In this document: positions 1 through 7,569 of the stretch, in pieces
Position numbering within the stretch: the stretch's first letter is position 1
How the letters are laid out: every line of letters begins with the position of its first letter
Assembly (NCBI GenBank): GCA_017482495.1
Contig: JAFUMU010000079.1
Location: forward strand, 1-40,616
Length of the DNA stretch: 40,616 bases
Reading direction: 5' to 3'
Source of the DNA: Clostridia bacterium
GTDB taxonomy: Bacteria; Bacillota; Clostridia; Oscillospirales; CAG-272
The notes under the pieces: generated by a model
Told to the model about the DNA's origin: nothing
Databases searched by the model: none
Seen by the model: the letters and a program-made list of their open reading frames with translations, nothing else
Translations under genes and position numbers: made by a program

Positions 1-2
1 AA

Positions 3-48
3 GTGTCAACCTTTGCTATGGCGAATTCGCCATAGCAAAGGTTGACAC
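3..48. repeat. Perfect 46-bp palindrome
   Basis: The two 23-bp arms are exact reverse complements with no spacer and meet in the GAATTC at 23-28. Each outer end reads GTGTCAACC / GGTTGACAC. No gene or T tract accompanies it. It lies two bases from the window edge, so it may be a real cruciform or element end, or an assembly fold-back at a contig end. The palindrome itself is certain; its meaning is not. Confidence 0.9.
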
Positions 49-94
49 AGAAGAGAAAAAGATTATTTCAAAAAGAATTTACCGTAGATAAAAG

Positions 95-130
95 TGTAAA
101 CAATCCTCCCGAACAAACTGTAAACAATCC
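95..130. repeat. 12-bp direct repeat, two copies 24 bp apart
   Basis: TGTAAACAATCC occurs at 95-106 and again at 119-130. The 24-bp start-to-start spacing is just over two helical turns, which would fit a protein-binding pair, but no adjacent promoter or gene was found. No gene is credible between 1 and 235; the only long frame there has no ribosome binding site and runs through hairpins. Confidence 0.6.
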
Positions 131-140
131 GTACTTGACA

Positions 141-169
141 GGGAATCTCTCTCCGAAAGAGAGATTCCC
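141..169. repeat. Intergenic hairpin, CTCTC family copy 1
   Basis: A perfect 12-bp stem (141-152 with 158-169) closes a 5-base loop. The core TCTCTCT...AGAGAGA resembles hairpins at 6612-6650, 19328-19368 and, more weakly, 29161-29185. No T tract follows on plus. It lies beyond the nrdG terminator and may be a second, back-up 3' structure or a dispersed repeat. Confidence 0.7.
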
Positions 170-176
170 CCCGCTT

Positions 177-220
177 AAAAAAAGCCTTGCCAAGGAGAAG
201 AAGATCAGCTTGGGCAAGGC
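177..220 (-). terminator. Rho-independent terminator of nrdDG
   Basis: On minus, a stem of GCCTTGCC plus three further pairs with one bulged base is followed directly by seven T (177-183). It begins 15 bp after the nrdG stop codon. The geometry is that of an intrinsic terminator. Confidence 0.85.
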
Positions 221-235
221 CAAGGCCGTGTGTTA

Positions 236-766
236 TTATTTTTTGTCGTTCCAGAGAGTGATAGTGCGTGTAGGGAGAGTTTTCTTAAGATCGATAATGC
301 GCTGATTTGAGGAGCCTCTGAAGCGGAGTGAGATATCGTGGAGACGCTTAACGAATCTGCCGTCTATAAGCACATCTATAAGGGAGAGCATCTCGTCGGT
401 ATATTCACAACGGGGATATGATCCATCCTTCCAAAGTTCATTGTCCAGAGTGAAGCCTGTAAAGCACCAAATCGTTTTGTCCGGGCATTTCTCTCTAACT
501 TTCTTAAGGAAGGGAACAAGCTCTTTCTGATTTTTCGGCTCAAAGGGTTCACCGCCAAGAAGTGTCAGGCCATTTACGTAATAGGGCTTTAGACTTTCGA
601 TTATCTTGTCAGCGACCTCGGCAGTGAATTCTTCACCGTAGTTAAAATCCCATGTTTCAGGTTGAAAGCATTCCTCGCAATGATTGGTGCAACCGGAAAC
701 GAAGAGGGAGGTGCGAACTCCCTCTCCGTTAGCTATATCGCAATATTTGATAGTACAGTAGTTCAT
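236..766 (-). CDS. nrdG: Anaerobic ribonucleotide reductase activating protein NrdG
   Basis: This is a 176-residue radical-SAM activase that uses S-adenosylmethionine and a 4Fe-4S cluster to create the glycyl radical on NrdD. The N-terminal part carries GEGVRTSLFVSGC followed by the CX3CX2C cluster motif (CTNHCEEC), and the GGEPF SAM-binding motif lies in the middle. Both are diagnostic and the length is normal for the family. The start used is the ATG that overlaps the nrdD stop in TAATG; a longer frame adds 17 residues that lie in the nrdD end and have no family counterpart. Translation is probably coupled to nrdD, with an AGGAGA inside the nrdD end. A terminator follows 15 bp downstream. 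Confidence 0.95.
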   Translation of the reverse strand: MNYCTIKYCDIANGEGVRTSLFVSGCTNHCEECFQPETWDFNYGEEFTAEVADKIIESLKPYYVNGLTLLGGEPFEPKNQKELVPFLKKVREKCPDKTIWCFTGFTLDNELWKDGSYPRCEYTDEMLSLIDVLIDGRFVKRLHDISLRFRGSSNQRIIDLKKTLPTRTITLWNDKK

Positions 767-2940
767 TACAGATGAAGCACTCTCTCCTTGATCTCCTGAG
801 TTCTTCCCTGATTCCAATACTGAGTACCGATGTATCCGCAGGTACGGCGTGCAACGTTCATCTTAGCCTGGTCTGTGTTGCCGCACTTGGGGCACTTCCA
901 GATAAGCTTGCCGTCCTCTTCTTCGATAACGATCTCGCCGTCCCATCCGCAGCACTGGCAGTAGTCACTCTTGGTGTTAAGCTCGGCGTACATAATGTTG
1001 TCATAGATAAACTTCATAACCTGGAGAACTGCTTCAAGATTCTGCTGCATATTGGGAACCTCAACATAGCTGATGGCGCCTCCGGGAGAAAGTGCCTGGA
1101 ACTGAGACTCAAATGCAAGCTTTGTAAATGCATCTACTTCCTCTGTAACGTGGATATGATAGCTGTTTGTAATATAACCCTTGTCATTGATGCCGGGAAC
1201 GATGCCGAAGCGCTTCTGCAGACACTTGGCAAACTTGTATGTTGTAGACTCAAGGGGAGTGCCGTAAAGGCTGAAGTCGATATTGTGCTCTGCCTTCCAC
1301 TTCTTGCATGCGTCGTTCATATACTGCATAACGCTAAGCGCGAAGGGAGTAGCAGAGGGATCTGTGTGGCTCTTGCCTGTCATATATTTAACGCATTCGT
1401 AAAGACCTGCATAACCGAGAGAAATTGTAGAATATCCGCCGAAGAGGAGCTTGTCAATAGGCTCGCCCTTTTCGAGACGTGCAAGTGCGCCGTGCTGCCA
1501 GAGGATAGGCGCTGCGTCGGAGAGAGTACCCTTAAGGCGCTCGTGACGGCACATAAGGGCCTTGTGGCAAAGCTCAAGACGCTCGTCAAACACCTTCCAG
1601 AATTTTTCAATATTACCGCCGGAGGAAAGTGCAACGTCAACGAGGTTGATGGTTACAACGCCCTGGTTGAAGCGGCCGTAATACTTGGGCTGACCGTTTT
1701 CGTCAACGTAAGGAGTAAGGAAGCTGCGGCATCCCATGCATGTGTAGCAGTGGCCGTCTCCGTTCTTGTCAACCTTTAATTCAAGCATCTTCTTTTCGGA
1801 GATGTAGTCGGGAACCATACGCTTAGCTGTACACTTAGCGGAAAGCTCTGTAAGATAGTAGTAGGGAGAATCGGGGTGAATATTCTGCTCCTCAAGAACG
1901 TAGATGAGCTTGGGGAATGCAGGTGTGATATAAACGCCGTCCTCGTTTTTAACGCCTCTGTATCTCTGGAGAAGTGTCTCCTCGATGATGATCGCAAGGT
2001 CCTTCTTTTCGCGCTCGTTCTTAGCCTCGCCAAGATACATAAATACTGTAATGAAGGGAGCCTGTCCGTTAGTTGTGAGAAGTGTAACTACCTGATACTG
2101 GATAGTCTGAACACCGCGGCTTACCTCATCGCGGAGGCGAAGCTCAACGATCTCGTCAAACTTTTCCTCGGAAAGCTCAACTCCTGTTATCTCAAGCTCG
2201 CGCTTAAAAGCTGCGCGGATCTTTTCGCGGCTTACCTGAACGAATGGAGCAAGATGAGTAAGAGAAATAGACTGACCGCCATACTGATTACTTGCTACCT
2301 GTGCGATTATCTGTGTAGCTATATTACAAGCTGTGGAGAAGCTGTGAGGACGCTCAATCATTGTGCCGGAAATAACAGTACCGTTCTGAAGCATATCCTC
2401 AAGGTTTACAAGGTCGCAGTTATGCATATGCTGAGCGTAGTAGTCGGTATCGTGGAAGTGAATGATGCCTTCCTCATGCGCCTTGACGATCTCCTCGGGA
2501 AGAAGGAGACGGCTTGTAAGGTCGCGGCTTACTTCGCCCGCCATATAGTCTCTCTGTACGCTGTTGACCGTGGGATTCTTGTTGGCATTTTCCTGCTTTG
2601 CTTCCTCGTTGCAGCATTCGATAAGGCTGAGGATCTTGTCATCGGTGGTGTTGGAGCGGCGAACAAGGTTTCTTGTGTAGCGGTATGTGATATACTTTTT
2701 AGCAACCTCATATGCTCCGTGAGCCATGATCTGCTTTTCTACCATGTCCTGGATCTCTTCTACCTCAGGTGCACGGTTCATACGGATACATCCCAACTCA
2801 ACAGCCTCTGCAATACGGCGTATCTGCATAGGTGTGAGTCGAGCCTCTTCTTCAATTGCATCGTTGGCCTTGCTGATAGCAACGATTATTTTCGTGATAT
2901 CAAAAATGACCTCAGAGCCGTTTCTCTTTATGACCTTCAT
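766..2940 (-). CDS. nrdD: Anaerobic (class III) ribonucleoside-triphosphate reductase NrdD
   Basis: This 724-residue cytoplasmic enzyme reduces ribonucleoside triphosphates to deoxyribonucleotides without oxygen. An ATP-cone lies at residues 1-95 (starting MKVIKRNGSEVIFDITK). The large barrel follows, with CMGCRSFLTPY. The C-terminus has a four-cysteine zinc site (CQCCG and KCPKCG) and the glycyl-radical motif RRTCGYIG, whose CGY glycine is about residue 702. The ATG at 2940 has AGAGGAG upstream; a frame 30 residues longer would run through the promoter and is rejected. It is co-transcribed with nrdG and preceded by NrdR-type boxes. With strict reliance on NrdD, it fits an anaerobic lifestyle, although aerobic reductases could lie elsewhere. 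Confidence 0.97.
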   Translation of the reverse strand: MKVIKRNGSEVIFDITKIIVAISKANDAIEEEARLTPMQIRRIAEAVELGCIRMNRAPEVEEIQDMVEKQIMAHGAYEVAKKYITYRYTRNLVRRSNTTDDKILSLIECCNEEAKQENANKNPTVNSVQRDYMAGEVSRDLTSRLLLPEEIVKAHEEGIIHFHDTDYYAQHMHNCDLVNLEDMLQNGTVISGTMIERPHSFSTACNIATQIIAQVASNQYGGQSISLTHLAPFVQVSREKIRAAFKRELEITGVELSEEKFDEIVELRLRDEVSRGVQTIQYQVVTLLTTNGQAPFITVFMYLGEAKNEREKKDLAIIIEETLLQRYRGVKNEDGVYITPAFPKLIYVLEEQNIHPDSPYYYLTELSAKCTAKRMVPDYISEKKMLELKVDKNGDGHCYTCMGCRSFLTPYVDENGQPKYYGRFNQGVVTINLVDVALSSGGNIEKFWKVFDERLELCHKALMCRHERLKGTLSDAAPILWQHGALARLEKGEPIDKLLFGGYSTISLGYAGLYECVKYMTGKSHTDPSATPFALSVMQYMNDACKKWKAEHNIDFSLYGTPLESTTYKFAKCLQKRFGIVPGINDKGYITNSYHIHVTEEVDAFTKLAFESQFQALSPGGAISYVEVPNMQQNLEAVLQVMKFIYDNIMYAELNTKSDYCQCCGWDGEIVIEEEDGKLIWKCPKCGNTDQAKMNVARRTCGYIGTQYWNQGRTQEIKERVLHL

Positions 2941-3000
2941 AAGTTCTCCTCTTTCATCTATATGTTGTATAATTACGTCTAAAAATGCGCCAGCACAGTT

Positions 3001-3052
3001 ATTATACACTATATCTTGTGATAAAGTCAATAGAAATCCCCATATATCGTGT
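3001..3052 (-). promoter_or_regulatory. nrdDG promoter with paired NrdR boxes
   Basis: On minus there is TTGACT (3025-3030), an 18-bp spacer and a perfect TATAAT (3001-3006). Two NrdR-like boxes overlap it: ACACTATATCTTGTGA at 3006-3021 matches 14 of 16 positions of the known consensus and sits between -35 and -10, and 3037-3052 matches 12 of 16 just upstream of -35. Their starts are 31 bp apart, the three-turn spacing known for NrdR, the ATP/dATP-sensing repressor of reductase genes. No nrdR gene is in the window. Confidence 0.8.
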
Positions 3053-3113
3053 TGTATATTATGCTGAATATATGCAACAAAATTCTCCGTTTTGATGAAA
3101 TTTTAAAATCTTC

Positions 3114-3141
3114 TTGAAAAATGCTGAGAATGTGGTATCAT
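3114..3141 (+). promoter_or_regulatory. hprK promoter (sigma-A type)
   Basis: TTGAAA (3114-3119), a 16-bp spacer and TATCAT (3136-3141), with an extended TGG immediately before the -10 box. It fires away from the divergent nrdDG promoter and leaves a leader of about 35 bases before the GTG start. Confidence 0.65.
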
Positions 3142-3182
3142 ATATTTATATAATGTGTACTAAATTGAAAGGGGCAATACTT

Positions 3183-4133
3183 GTGAACAATCCGACAGTA
3201 ACGCTTGCTGCTATAATAAAGCATTTGGATCTTAAGATCAATTATACTCCTGAGGATCCCGAAAACATTCTTATCCATAAAAAGGATATTACAAGACCCG
3301 GTCTTCCCCTTTCAGGCTTTTATGACAAGTTTGAAGCAGACCGCATACAAATAGCAGGTCTTACGGAGGATGCATATATAGCCAGCCTTGACGAAGATAT
3401 GAGAAAGTTCCGGTTGGAAGAGTTTTTCTCAAAGAGACCTATAGCGGTAGTGTGCTCTCATAATACCCCTGTAAGCAACTATGCCATGGAGTTCGCAGAA
3501 AAATATGAGGTGCCGCTTCTCAGTACAGAGCAATCAACAAGCGATTTGACTGCAGCCATGATATCATACCTCAACCTTCAGCTTGCGCCGATGATAACAC
3601 GTCATGGCGTGCTTATTGAGATATACGGTGAGGGTGTGTACATTACAGGTGATTCAGGCGTTGGTAAGAGCGAAACAGCCATAGAGCTTATCAAGAGAGG
3701 TCACAGACTTATTGCAGACGATGCGGTCGAGCTACGCAAGGTTTCCGCTATTACTATACTCGGTCAGGCGCCGGAGATCATCCGTCACTATATTGAGCTC
3801 AGAGGTATAGGCATCGTCGACGTGCGCCGTCTTTTCGGTATGGGTGCGGTCAAGCAAACAGAGAAAGTCAATCTTGTTGTTCACCTTGAGCATTGGGAGA
3901 AAGGCAAGATGTATGAGCGCCTTGGTCTTGATGACACTTATACAGACATAATGGGAGTGCAGATACCGTCCCTCACCATTCCCGTGCAGCCCGGTCGTAA
4001 CCTTGCTGTTGTAATCGAAACTGCGGCAATGAACAACCGTCAGAAGAAGATGGGATACAATACTGCAAGAGAATTTAATGAAAAGGTAATGCGCCAGATG
4101 GGACTTGATCCCTCTCAGGTTGATGGAATGTGA
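3183..4133 (+). CDS. hprK: HPr kinase/phosphorylase
   Basis: HprK phosphorylates Ser46 of the phosphotransferase protein HPr and removes it again, feeding carbon-catabolite control. The 316-residue length is typical. An N-terminal domain (about 1-130) precedes the kinase domain with the Walker A loop GDSGVGKS at about 156-163, then ADDAVEL, and the family signature ELRGIGIVDVRRLFGMGAV. The start chosen is GTG at 3183, with AAAGGGGC eight bases upstream; the upstream ATG in the same frame would add 23 residues overlapping the promoter. In many Firmicutes lgt follows hprK; here a terminator follows directly, so the gene is a single transcription unit. Neither HPr nor CcpA is encoded in the window. 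Confidence 0.95.
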   Translation: MNNPTVTLAAIIKHLDLKINYTPEDPENILIHKKDITRPGLPLSGFYDKFEADRIQIAGLTEDAYIASLDEDMRKFRLEEFFSKRPIAVVCSHNTPVSNYAMEFAEKYEVPLLSTEQSTSDLTAAMISYLNLQLAPMITRHGVLIEIYGEGVYITGDSGVGKSETAIELIKRGHRLIADDAVELRKVSAITILGQAPEIIRHYIELRGIGIVDVRRLFGMGAVKQTEKVNLVVHLEHWEKGKMYERLGLDDTYTDIMGVQIPSLTIPVQPGRNLAVVIETAAMNNRQKKMGYNTAREFNEKVMRQMGLDPSQVDGM

Positions 4134-4139
4134 TATTAA

Positions 4140-4167
4140 AGAGCCAAACTTCGGTTTGGCTCTTTTC
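4140..4167 (+). terminator. Rho-independent terminator of hprK
   Basis: A 10-bp stem AGAGCCAAAC / GTTTGGCTCT closes a TTCG tetraloop and is followed by TTTCTT, seven bases after the hprK stop. Confidence 0.9.
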
Positions 4168-4181
4168 TTATGTAATAACGC

Positions 4182-4210
4182 TTGAAAATAATGCAAAAAA
4201 AATGTATACT
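4182..4210 (+). promoter_or_regulatory. Promoter of the first two-component operon
   Basis: TTGAAA (4182-4187), a 17-bp spacer and TATACT (4205-4210). The leader to the ATG at 4251 is about 35 bases. No clear Pho-box-like direct repeat was recognised around it. Confidence 0.75.
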
Positions 4211-4250
4211 ATTTTTGTAAGCAGATTTTTCAGCACACAGGAGAAAAAAT

Positions 4251-4922
4251 ATGATATATCTTCTTGAAGATGACGTAAGCATTCGTAATTTTGTTTGCTA
4301 TGCACTGAATAATTCAGGATATGAGGCCAAGGGCTTTGAACGCCCCTCGGAATTTTGGGCTGCGATGGAGGACGAGATACCGTCGCTTTTATTGCTTGAT
4401 ATAATGCTTCCCGAGGAGGACGGTCTTTCTATTCTCAAAAAGCTCAGGGAAAGAAGCAAAACCGCGTCTATGCCTGTTATCATGCTCACAGCCAAATCTA
4501 CCGAGTATGATAAGGTCGTGGGACTTGACTCAGGTGCGGACGATTACATATCTAAGCCTTTTGGAATGATGGAGCTTATGTCAAGAATAAAGGCTTTGCT
4601 GAGAAGGACTGTCAGCGAGGCAGATCACTGCGAATATACAGTAGGTGAGTTGTATGTTTCTCCTGAGAAGCATATTGTTCGTGCTAACGGGCGTGACGTT
4701 ACCCTCACGTTCAAGGAGTTTGAGCTTCTTTGTCTTATGCTTTCCAACAGGGGAACTGTATTCACAAGAGATCAGATCCTTCAGAAAATATGGGGATTTG
4801 AATTTGACGGAGAGAACAGAACTGTGGATGTTCATATCAGAACATTGAGAACTAAGCTGGGACAGTGCGGTGAGTATATTGAAACAGTTCGCGGCATAGG
4901 CTATAAAGTAAGCGATAAATGA
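4251..4922 (+). CDS. OmpR/PhoB-family response regulator
   Basis: This 223-residue cytoplasmic regulator has a receiver domain (about 1-118) with the acidic pair EDD at 6-8, the phosphoacceptor D50 in LLLLDIMLP and the lysine of SKPFG. A winged-helix DNA-binding domain (about 128-223) ends in TVDVHIRTLRTKLG and the typical RGIGYKV. AGGAG lies nine bases before the ATG. The sensor kinase starts 19 bp downstream in the same operon. It is closely similar to the regulator at 36217-36891 (same length, D50, similar wing), which sits beside phosphate genes. This copy is next to none, so its signal is unknown; a PhoP/PhoB-type role is inference only. Confidence 0.9.
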   Translation: MIYLLEDDVSIRNFVCYALNNSGYEAKGFERPSEFWAAMEDEIPSLLLLDIMLPEEDGLSILKKLRERSKTASMPVIMLTAKSTEYDKVVGLDSGADDYISKPFGMMELMSRIKALLRRTVSEADHCEYTVGELYVSPEKHIVRANGRDVTLTFKEFELLCLMLSNRGTVFTRDQILQKIWGFEFDGENRTVDVHIRTLRTKLGQCGEYIETVRGIGYKVSDK

Positions 4923-4941
4923 TACATGAAGGAGCTTATTT

Positions 4942-6513
4942 ATGACCAAAAGGATATTCCGTAGTATTCTTGCAGTTACATTAATAGCATTTCTTGCCAG
5001 TACGGTCATAATACCGTCTGTTTTCTATGGCTTTTTCCGAAATGAGATAAATGAAGAGCTTAATGCTGAGATAGGAGTCATTGCCGTAGGTGTTGAAAAA
5101 TACGGAGTTGAATTTCTTAACAGTATTGATGAAGCTGTAAATATCGTATTTTGCGATGCTGACGGAAATGAGCTTTACAAGACAGGAAAATGGCATGAGG
5201 ATGAAGGCTTTTTAACTGAAACTATTACTGTTGAAACAACTCTTGATAATGGAAGCACTATTGCCATAACAAAGGTATATGCATCCGAGGCCGCGGTATT
5301 GTTGTACAGTATAGGACCTCTTTTGATTGCTCTTGCTCTTATGGTAATAACTGCTGTAGTGCTGGCGAAGACTCTATCTAATCAAATAGTCAAGCCAATA
5401 AACAGTATTGATCCGGAATCTCCCAGTCTTCCCGAGGATTATGTTGAGGTTTCATCACTCCTTCATAAAATAAAAAGACAGAATGAGCTTATATCGCTGC
5501 AGATGAATGATCTTAAACAGCGTCAAAGAGAGTTTGAGATCATAACCGAGAATATGGGAGAGGGACTTGTTGTTACAGATAACAAAGGTGAGATACTTTC
5601 GTATAACAGAAGTGCAATGGATATATTCTATCAGATCGATTTTTCCGACAGAGTGAATGTATACGATCTGGGCATGAGTGAGAAATTTGATGAGGCAGTA
5701 TCAGAAGCTTTGAAGGGACATAGAAGGGAATTTGAATGGAAGCAGGGAACTAATGTGTACCAGATGTTTACAAGTCCTGTTTTCAGAGATGACAGCATTA
5801 CGGGTGCACTTATATTTATTGTTGATGTAACGGAGAAGGCGGAGAGGGAAACTATGAGACGTGAGTTTACCTCAAATGTTTCTCACGAGTTAAAAACACC
5901 GCTCACCTCTATTTCGGGTATTTCCGAAATAATGATGAACGGTATAGTTAAGCCTGAGGATGTTCCCGGATTTGCAGAAAACATACACACGGAGGCGCAG
6001 AGGCTTATTGCTCTTGTAAATGATATCATCAAGCTGTCTCAGCTTGATGAGAACGACTCTCAGCTTGAAAAAGAGCCGGTTGATCTGCTTCTTGTAGCAA
6101 AGGAAGTAAAAACAAGACTCAGACATGTTACCTCAAAAAGCGGCGTCACTTTCAAGTTGGTAGGGGAGAGCACGATAGTTAATGGAACATCCGTTATCCT
6201 TAGTGAGATGATCTACAATCTATGCGACAACGCTATAACGTATAATAAGACTAACGGCTCGGTTACTTTGTCCGTAGGGGAGCGTGACGGGCGTCCGTTT
6301 GTCAGTGTAGCTGATACGGGGATAGGCATTCCTCAGCAGGCGCAGACGAGAGTTTTTGAACGCTTTTACAGAGTTGATAAGAGCCATTCAAGGTCCATCG
6401 GCGGCACAGGTCTCGGTCTTTCAATAGTAAAGCACGGAGCGGCTTACCACGGTGCTGAGCTTTCATTGAAAAGCAAGCTGAACGAGGGTACTACCGTTGA
6501 AATTTTGTTTTGA
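4942..6513 (+). CDS. PhoR-like membrane sensor histidine kinase
   Basis: A 523-residue kinase with a membrane segment at about 5-28, an extracytoplasmic stretch of about 90 residues, a second segment near 118-142, a short linker and a PAS-like domain (about 195-300). The dimerisation domain carries H315 in NVSHELKTPL. The ATPase domain (about 415-523) has NLCDNAITYNK, VADTGIGIP and GGTGLGLSIVK. AAGGAG precedes the ATG. It partners the regulator just upstream. Its N-terminus (MTKRIFRSIL) and architecture match the kinase at 34574-36220, so the two are paralogues; the extracytoplasmic parts differ most, suggesting different inputs. The operon ends in the hairpin at 6612-6650. Confidence 0.93.
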   Translation: MTKRIFRSILAVTLIAFLASTVIIPSVFYGFFRNEINEELNAEIGVIAVGVEKYGVEFLNSIDEAVNIVFCDADGNELYKTGKWHEDEGFLTETITVETTLDNGSTIAITKVYASEAAVLLYSIGPLLIALALMVITAVVLAKTLSNQIVKPINSIDPESPSLPEDYVEVSSLLHKIKRQNELISLQMNDLKQRQREFEIITENMGEGLVVTDNKGEILSYNRSAMDIFYQIDFSDRVNVYDLGMSEKFDEAVSEALKGHRREFEWKQGTNVYQMFTSPVFRDDSITGALIFIVDVTEKAERETMRREFTSNVSHELKTPLTSISGISEIMMNGIVKPEDVPGFAENIHTEAQRLIALVNDIIKLSQLDENDSQLEKEPVDLLLVAKEVKTRLRHVTSKSGVTFKLVGESTIVNGTSVILSEMIYNLCDNAITYNKTNGSVTLSVGERDGRPFVSVADTGIGIPQQAQTRVFERFYRVDKSHSRSIGGTGLGLSIVKHGAAYHGAELSLKSKLNEGTTVEILF

Positions 6514-6611
6514 GTGAGATTTTTTGCAGGGGGATTTCCTTAAGATTCCCATGTACCGCCAAACCTTTTAAACTAACGTTCATTCACTACTATTATAGGT
6601 TATATAAGGGT

Positions 6612-6650
6612 GTGTGGGGGAGCTCTCTTCAAAAGAGAGCTCCCCCACAT
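6612..6650. terminator. Convergent-gene hairpin, CTCTC family copy 2
   Basis: The stem of 17 pairs plus a terminal wobble (from G6612/T6650 to T6629/A6633) closes a 3-base loop. It lies between the convergent sensor kinase and tcdA ends. It lacks a T tract on either strand, so it could block transcription from both sides, protect 3' ends, or be a dispersed repeat. Apart from this hairpin the interval 6514-6677 shows nothing. Confidence 0.6.
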
Positions 6651-6677
6651 TTATCATTATCGTTTATTATTCCAAAA

Positions 6678-7403
6678 TCACTCCGTAAGCTGACGGACTG
6701 CCTCGCTTGCGATGATAAGACCTGCAACAGAGGGAACGAAAGCACAGCTTGCAGGAGTGGCTCTGCGAGTTCCTGTGGGCATTTCTCCTTCAGGCAGCTT
6801 TTCAAGAGGGATAGAGGGTCTCGGCACCTCGTCAGACCATACGACTGTCAGCTTTTTTACGCCTCTCTTTTTCAGTTCACCTCTCATAACTTTTGCAAGA
6901 GGGCAAACTGATGTCTTATATATATCAGATATTTTAAATGCTGTGGGATCCGTTTTGTTACCTGTTCCCATGGAAGCTATTATCTTAATTCCTGCTTCCT
7001 GTGCTCTGACAGCAAGGTTTATTTTTGATGAAACTGTGTCGATTGCGTCAATGATAAGATCGTATTTGCTAATGTCTATAATCTCAGCATTTTCGGGCAG
7101 ATAGAACATATTAATTGGCGTTACCTTGATGTCAGGGTCAATATCGTGTATACGTTCTGCCATTACCTCAGTTTTTGGTCTGCCAACCGTACTGTGAAGA
7201 GCTATAAGCTGTCTGTTGATATTGGATTCGCTTACGTTGTCGGAATCAATAAGATCTATTTTGCCAACTCCGCTTCTTGCCAGTGCTTCTGCTGAGTGTG
7301 CGCCGACTCCGCCTATGCCGAAGATTGCCACGTGGCTTGATCTGAGCTTATTCATGGCATCCTCGCCCAAAAGCATAGCTGTTCTGTTATGTTGTGTTTT
7401 CAT
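6678..7403 (-). CDS. tcdA: tRNA threonylcarbamoyladenosine dehydratase (TcdA/CsdL-like, ThiF family)
   Basis: This 241-residue E1-like enzyme is expected to activate the threonylcarbamoyl carboxylate of t6A37 with ATP and form the cyclic ct6A in tRNAs that read ANN codons. The nucleotide loop GIGGVG is at 29-34; DLIDSDNVSESNINRQL follows, then DLIIDAIDTVSSK and a late segment DIYKTSVCPLAKVMR. Family members share this order, and the length is typical. AAGGAAG precedes the ATG. It is last in the prpC-prkC-rsgA-spoVM direction, separated from spoVM by a hairpin without a T tract, so it may be partly co-transcribed. MoeB/ThiF roles are less likely because no thiamine or molybdopterin genes are nearby. 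Confidence 0.88.
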   Translation of the reverse strand: MKTQHNRTAMLLGEDAMNKLRSSHVAIFGIGGVGAHSAEALARSGVGKIDLIDSDNVSESNINRQLIALHSTVGRPKTEVMAERIHDIDPDIKVTPINMFYLPENAEIIDISKYDLIIDAIDTVSSKINLAVRAQEAGIKIIASMGTGNKTDPTAFKISDIYKTSVCPLAKVMRGELKKRGVKKLTVVWSDEVPRPSIPLEKLPEGEMPTGTRRATPASCAFVPSVAGLIIASEAVRQLTE

Positions 7404-7420
7404 ATTCTTCCTTATTACAG

Positions 7421-7448
7421 TAAGCCCTCCGAAAGCACGGAGGGCTTA
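7421..7448 (-). terminator. Hairpin between spoVM and tcdA
   Basis: An 11-bp perfect stem TAAGCCCTCCG / CGGAGGGCTTA closes a 6-base loop and starts three bases after the spoVM stop codon. No T tract follows, so it may be a weak terminator, a processing site or an mRNA-stabilising 3' end for the very short spoVM message. Confidence 0.55.
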
Positions 7449-7450
7449 TG

Positions 7451-7522
7451 TTAGTTTATTTTAAAGATCTTCTTAAGAATGCCTGCAAGTATCTTGGGCG
7501 GATGAACTATTGCAATTTTCAT
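7451..7522 (-). CDS. spoVM: SpoVM-like sporulation micropeptide (23 aa)
   Basis: In Bacillus subtilis SpoVM is a 26-residue amphipathic peptide that marks the curved forespore membrane and anchors SpoIVA for coat assembly. This frame, MKIAIVHPPKILAGILKKIF plus KIN, aligns without gaps to it: M1, K2, P9, K10, L12, G14 and I15 coincide and residue 17 is basic. P9 is the residue known to be needed for correct localisation. AAAGGAG lies seven bases before the ATG. Position also supports the call: it follows prpC-prkC-rsgA, as in B. subtilis, where rpe and thiN intervene. A CATACACT at 7553-7560 (minus) matches a sigma-E type -10 box, without a clear -35. The alternative, a chance frame, is unlikely given sequence and synteny together. 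Confidence 0.87.
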   Translation of the reverse strand: MKIAIVHPPKILAGILKKIFKIN

Positions 7523-7569
7523 AGTATAACTCCTTTTATGTAGTTATACTACAGTGTATGCAGGTGTTA

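Noticed and set aside
42..305. 87-codon plus-strand frame at the left edge
   Set aside because: It runs through two hairpins and into the nrdG end, and lacks a ribosome site.
772..2982. Long plus-strand frames opposite nrdD
   Set aside because: They are shadows of nrdD, whose motifs are complete; the translations are cysteine- and valine-rich without any family pattern and have no ribosome sites.
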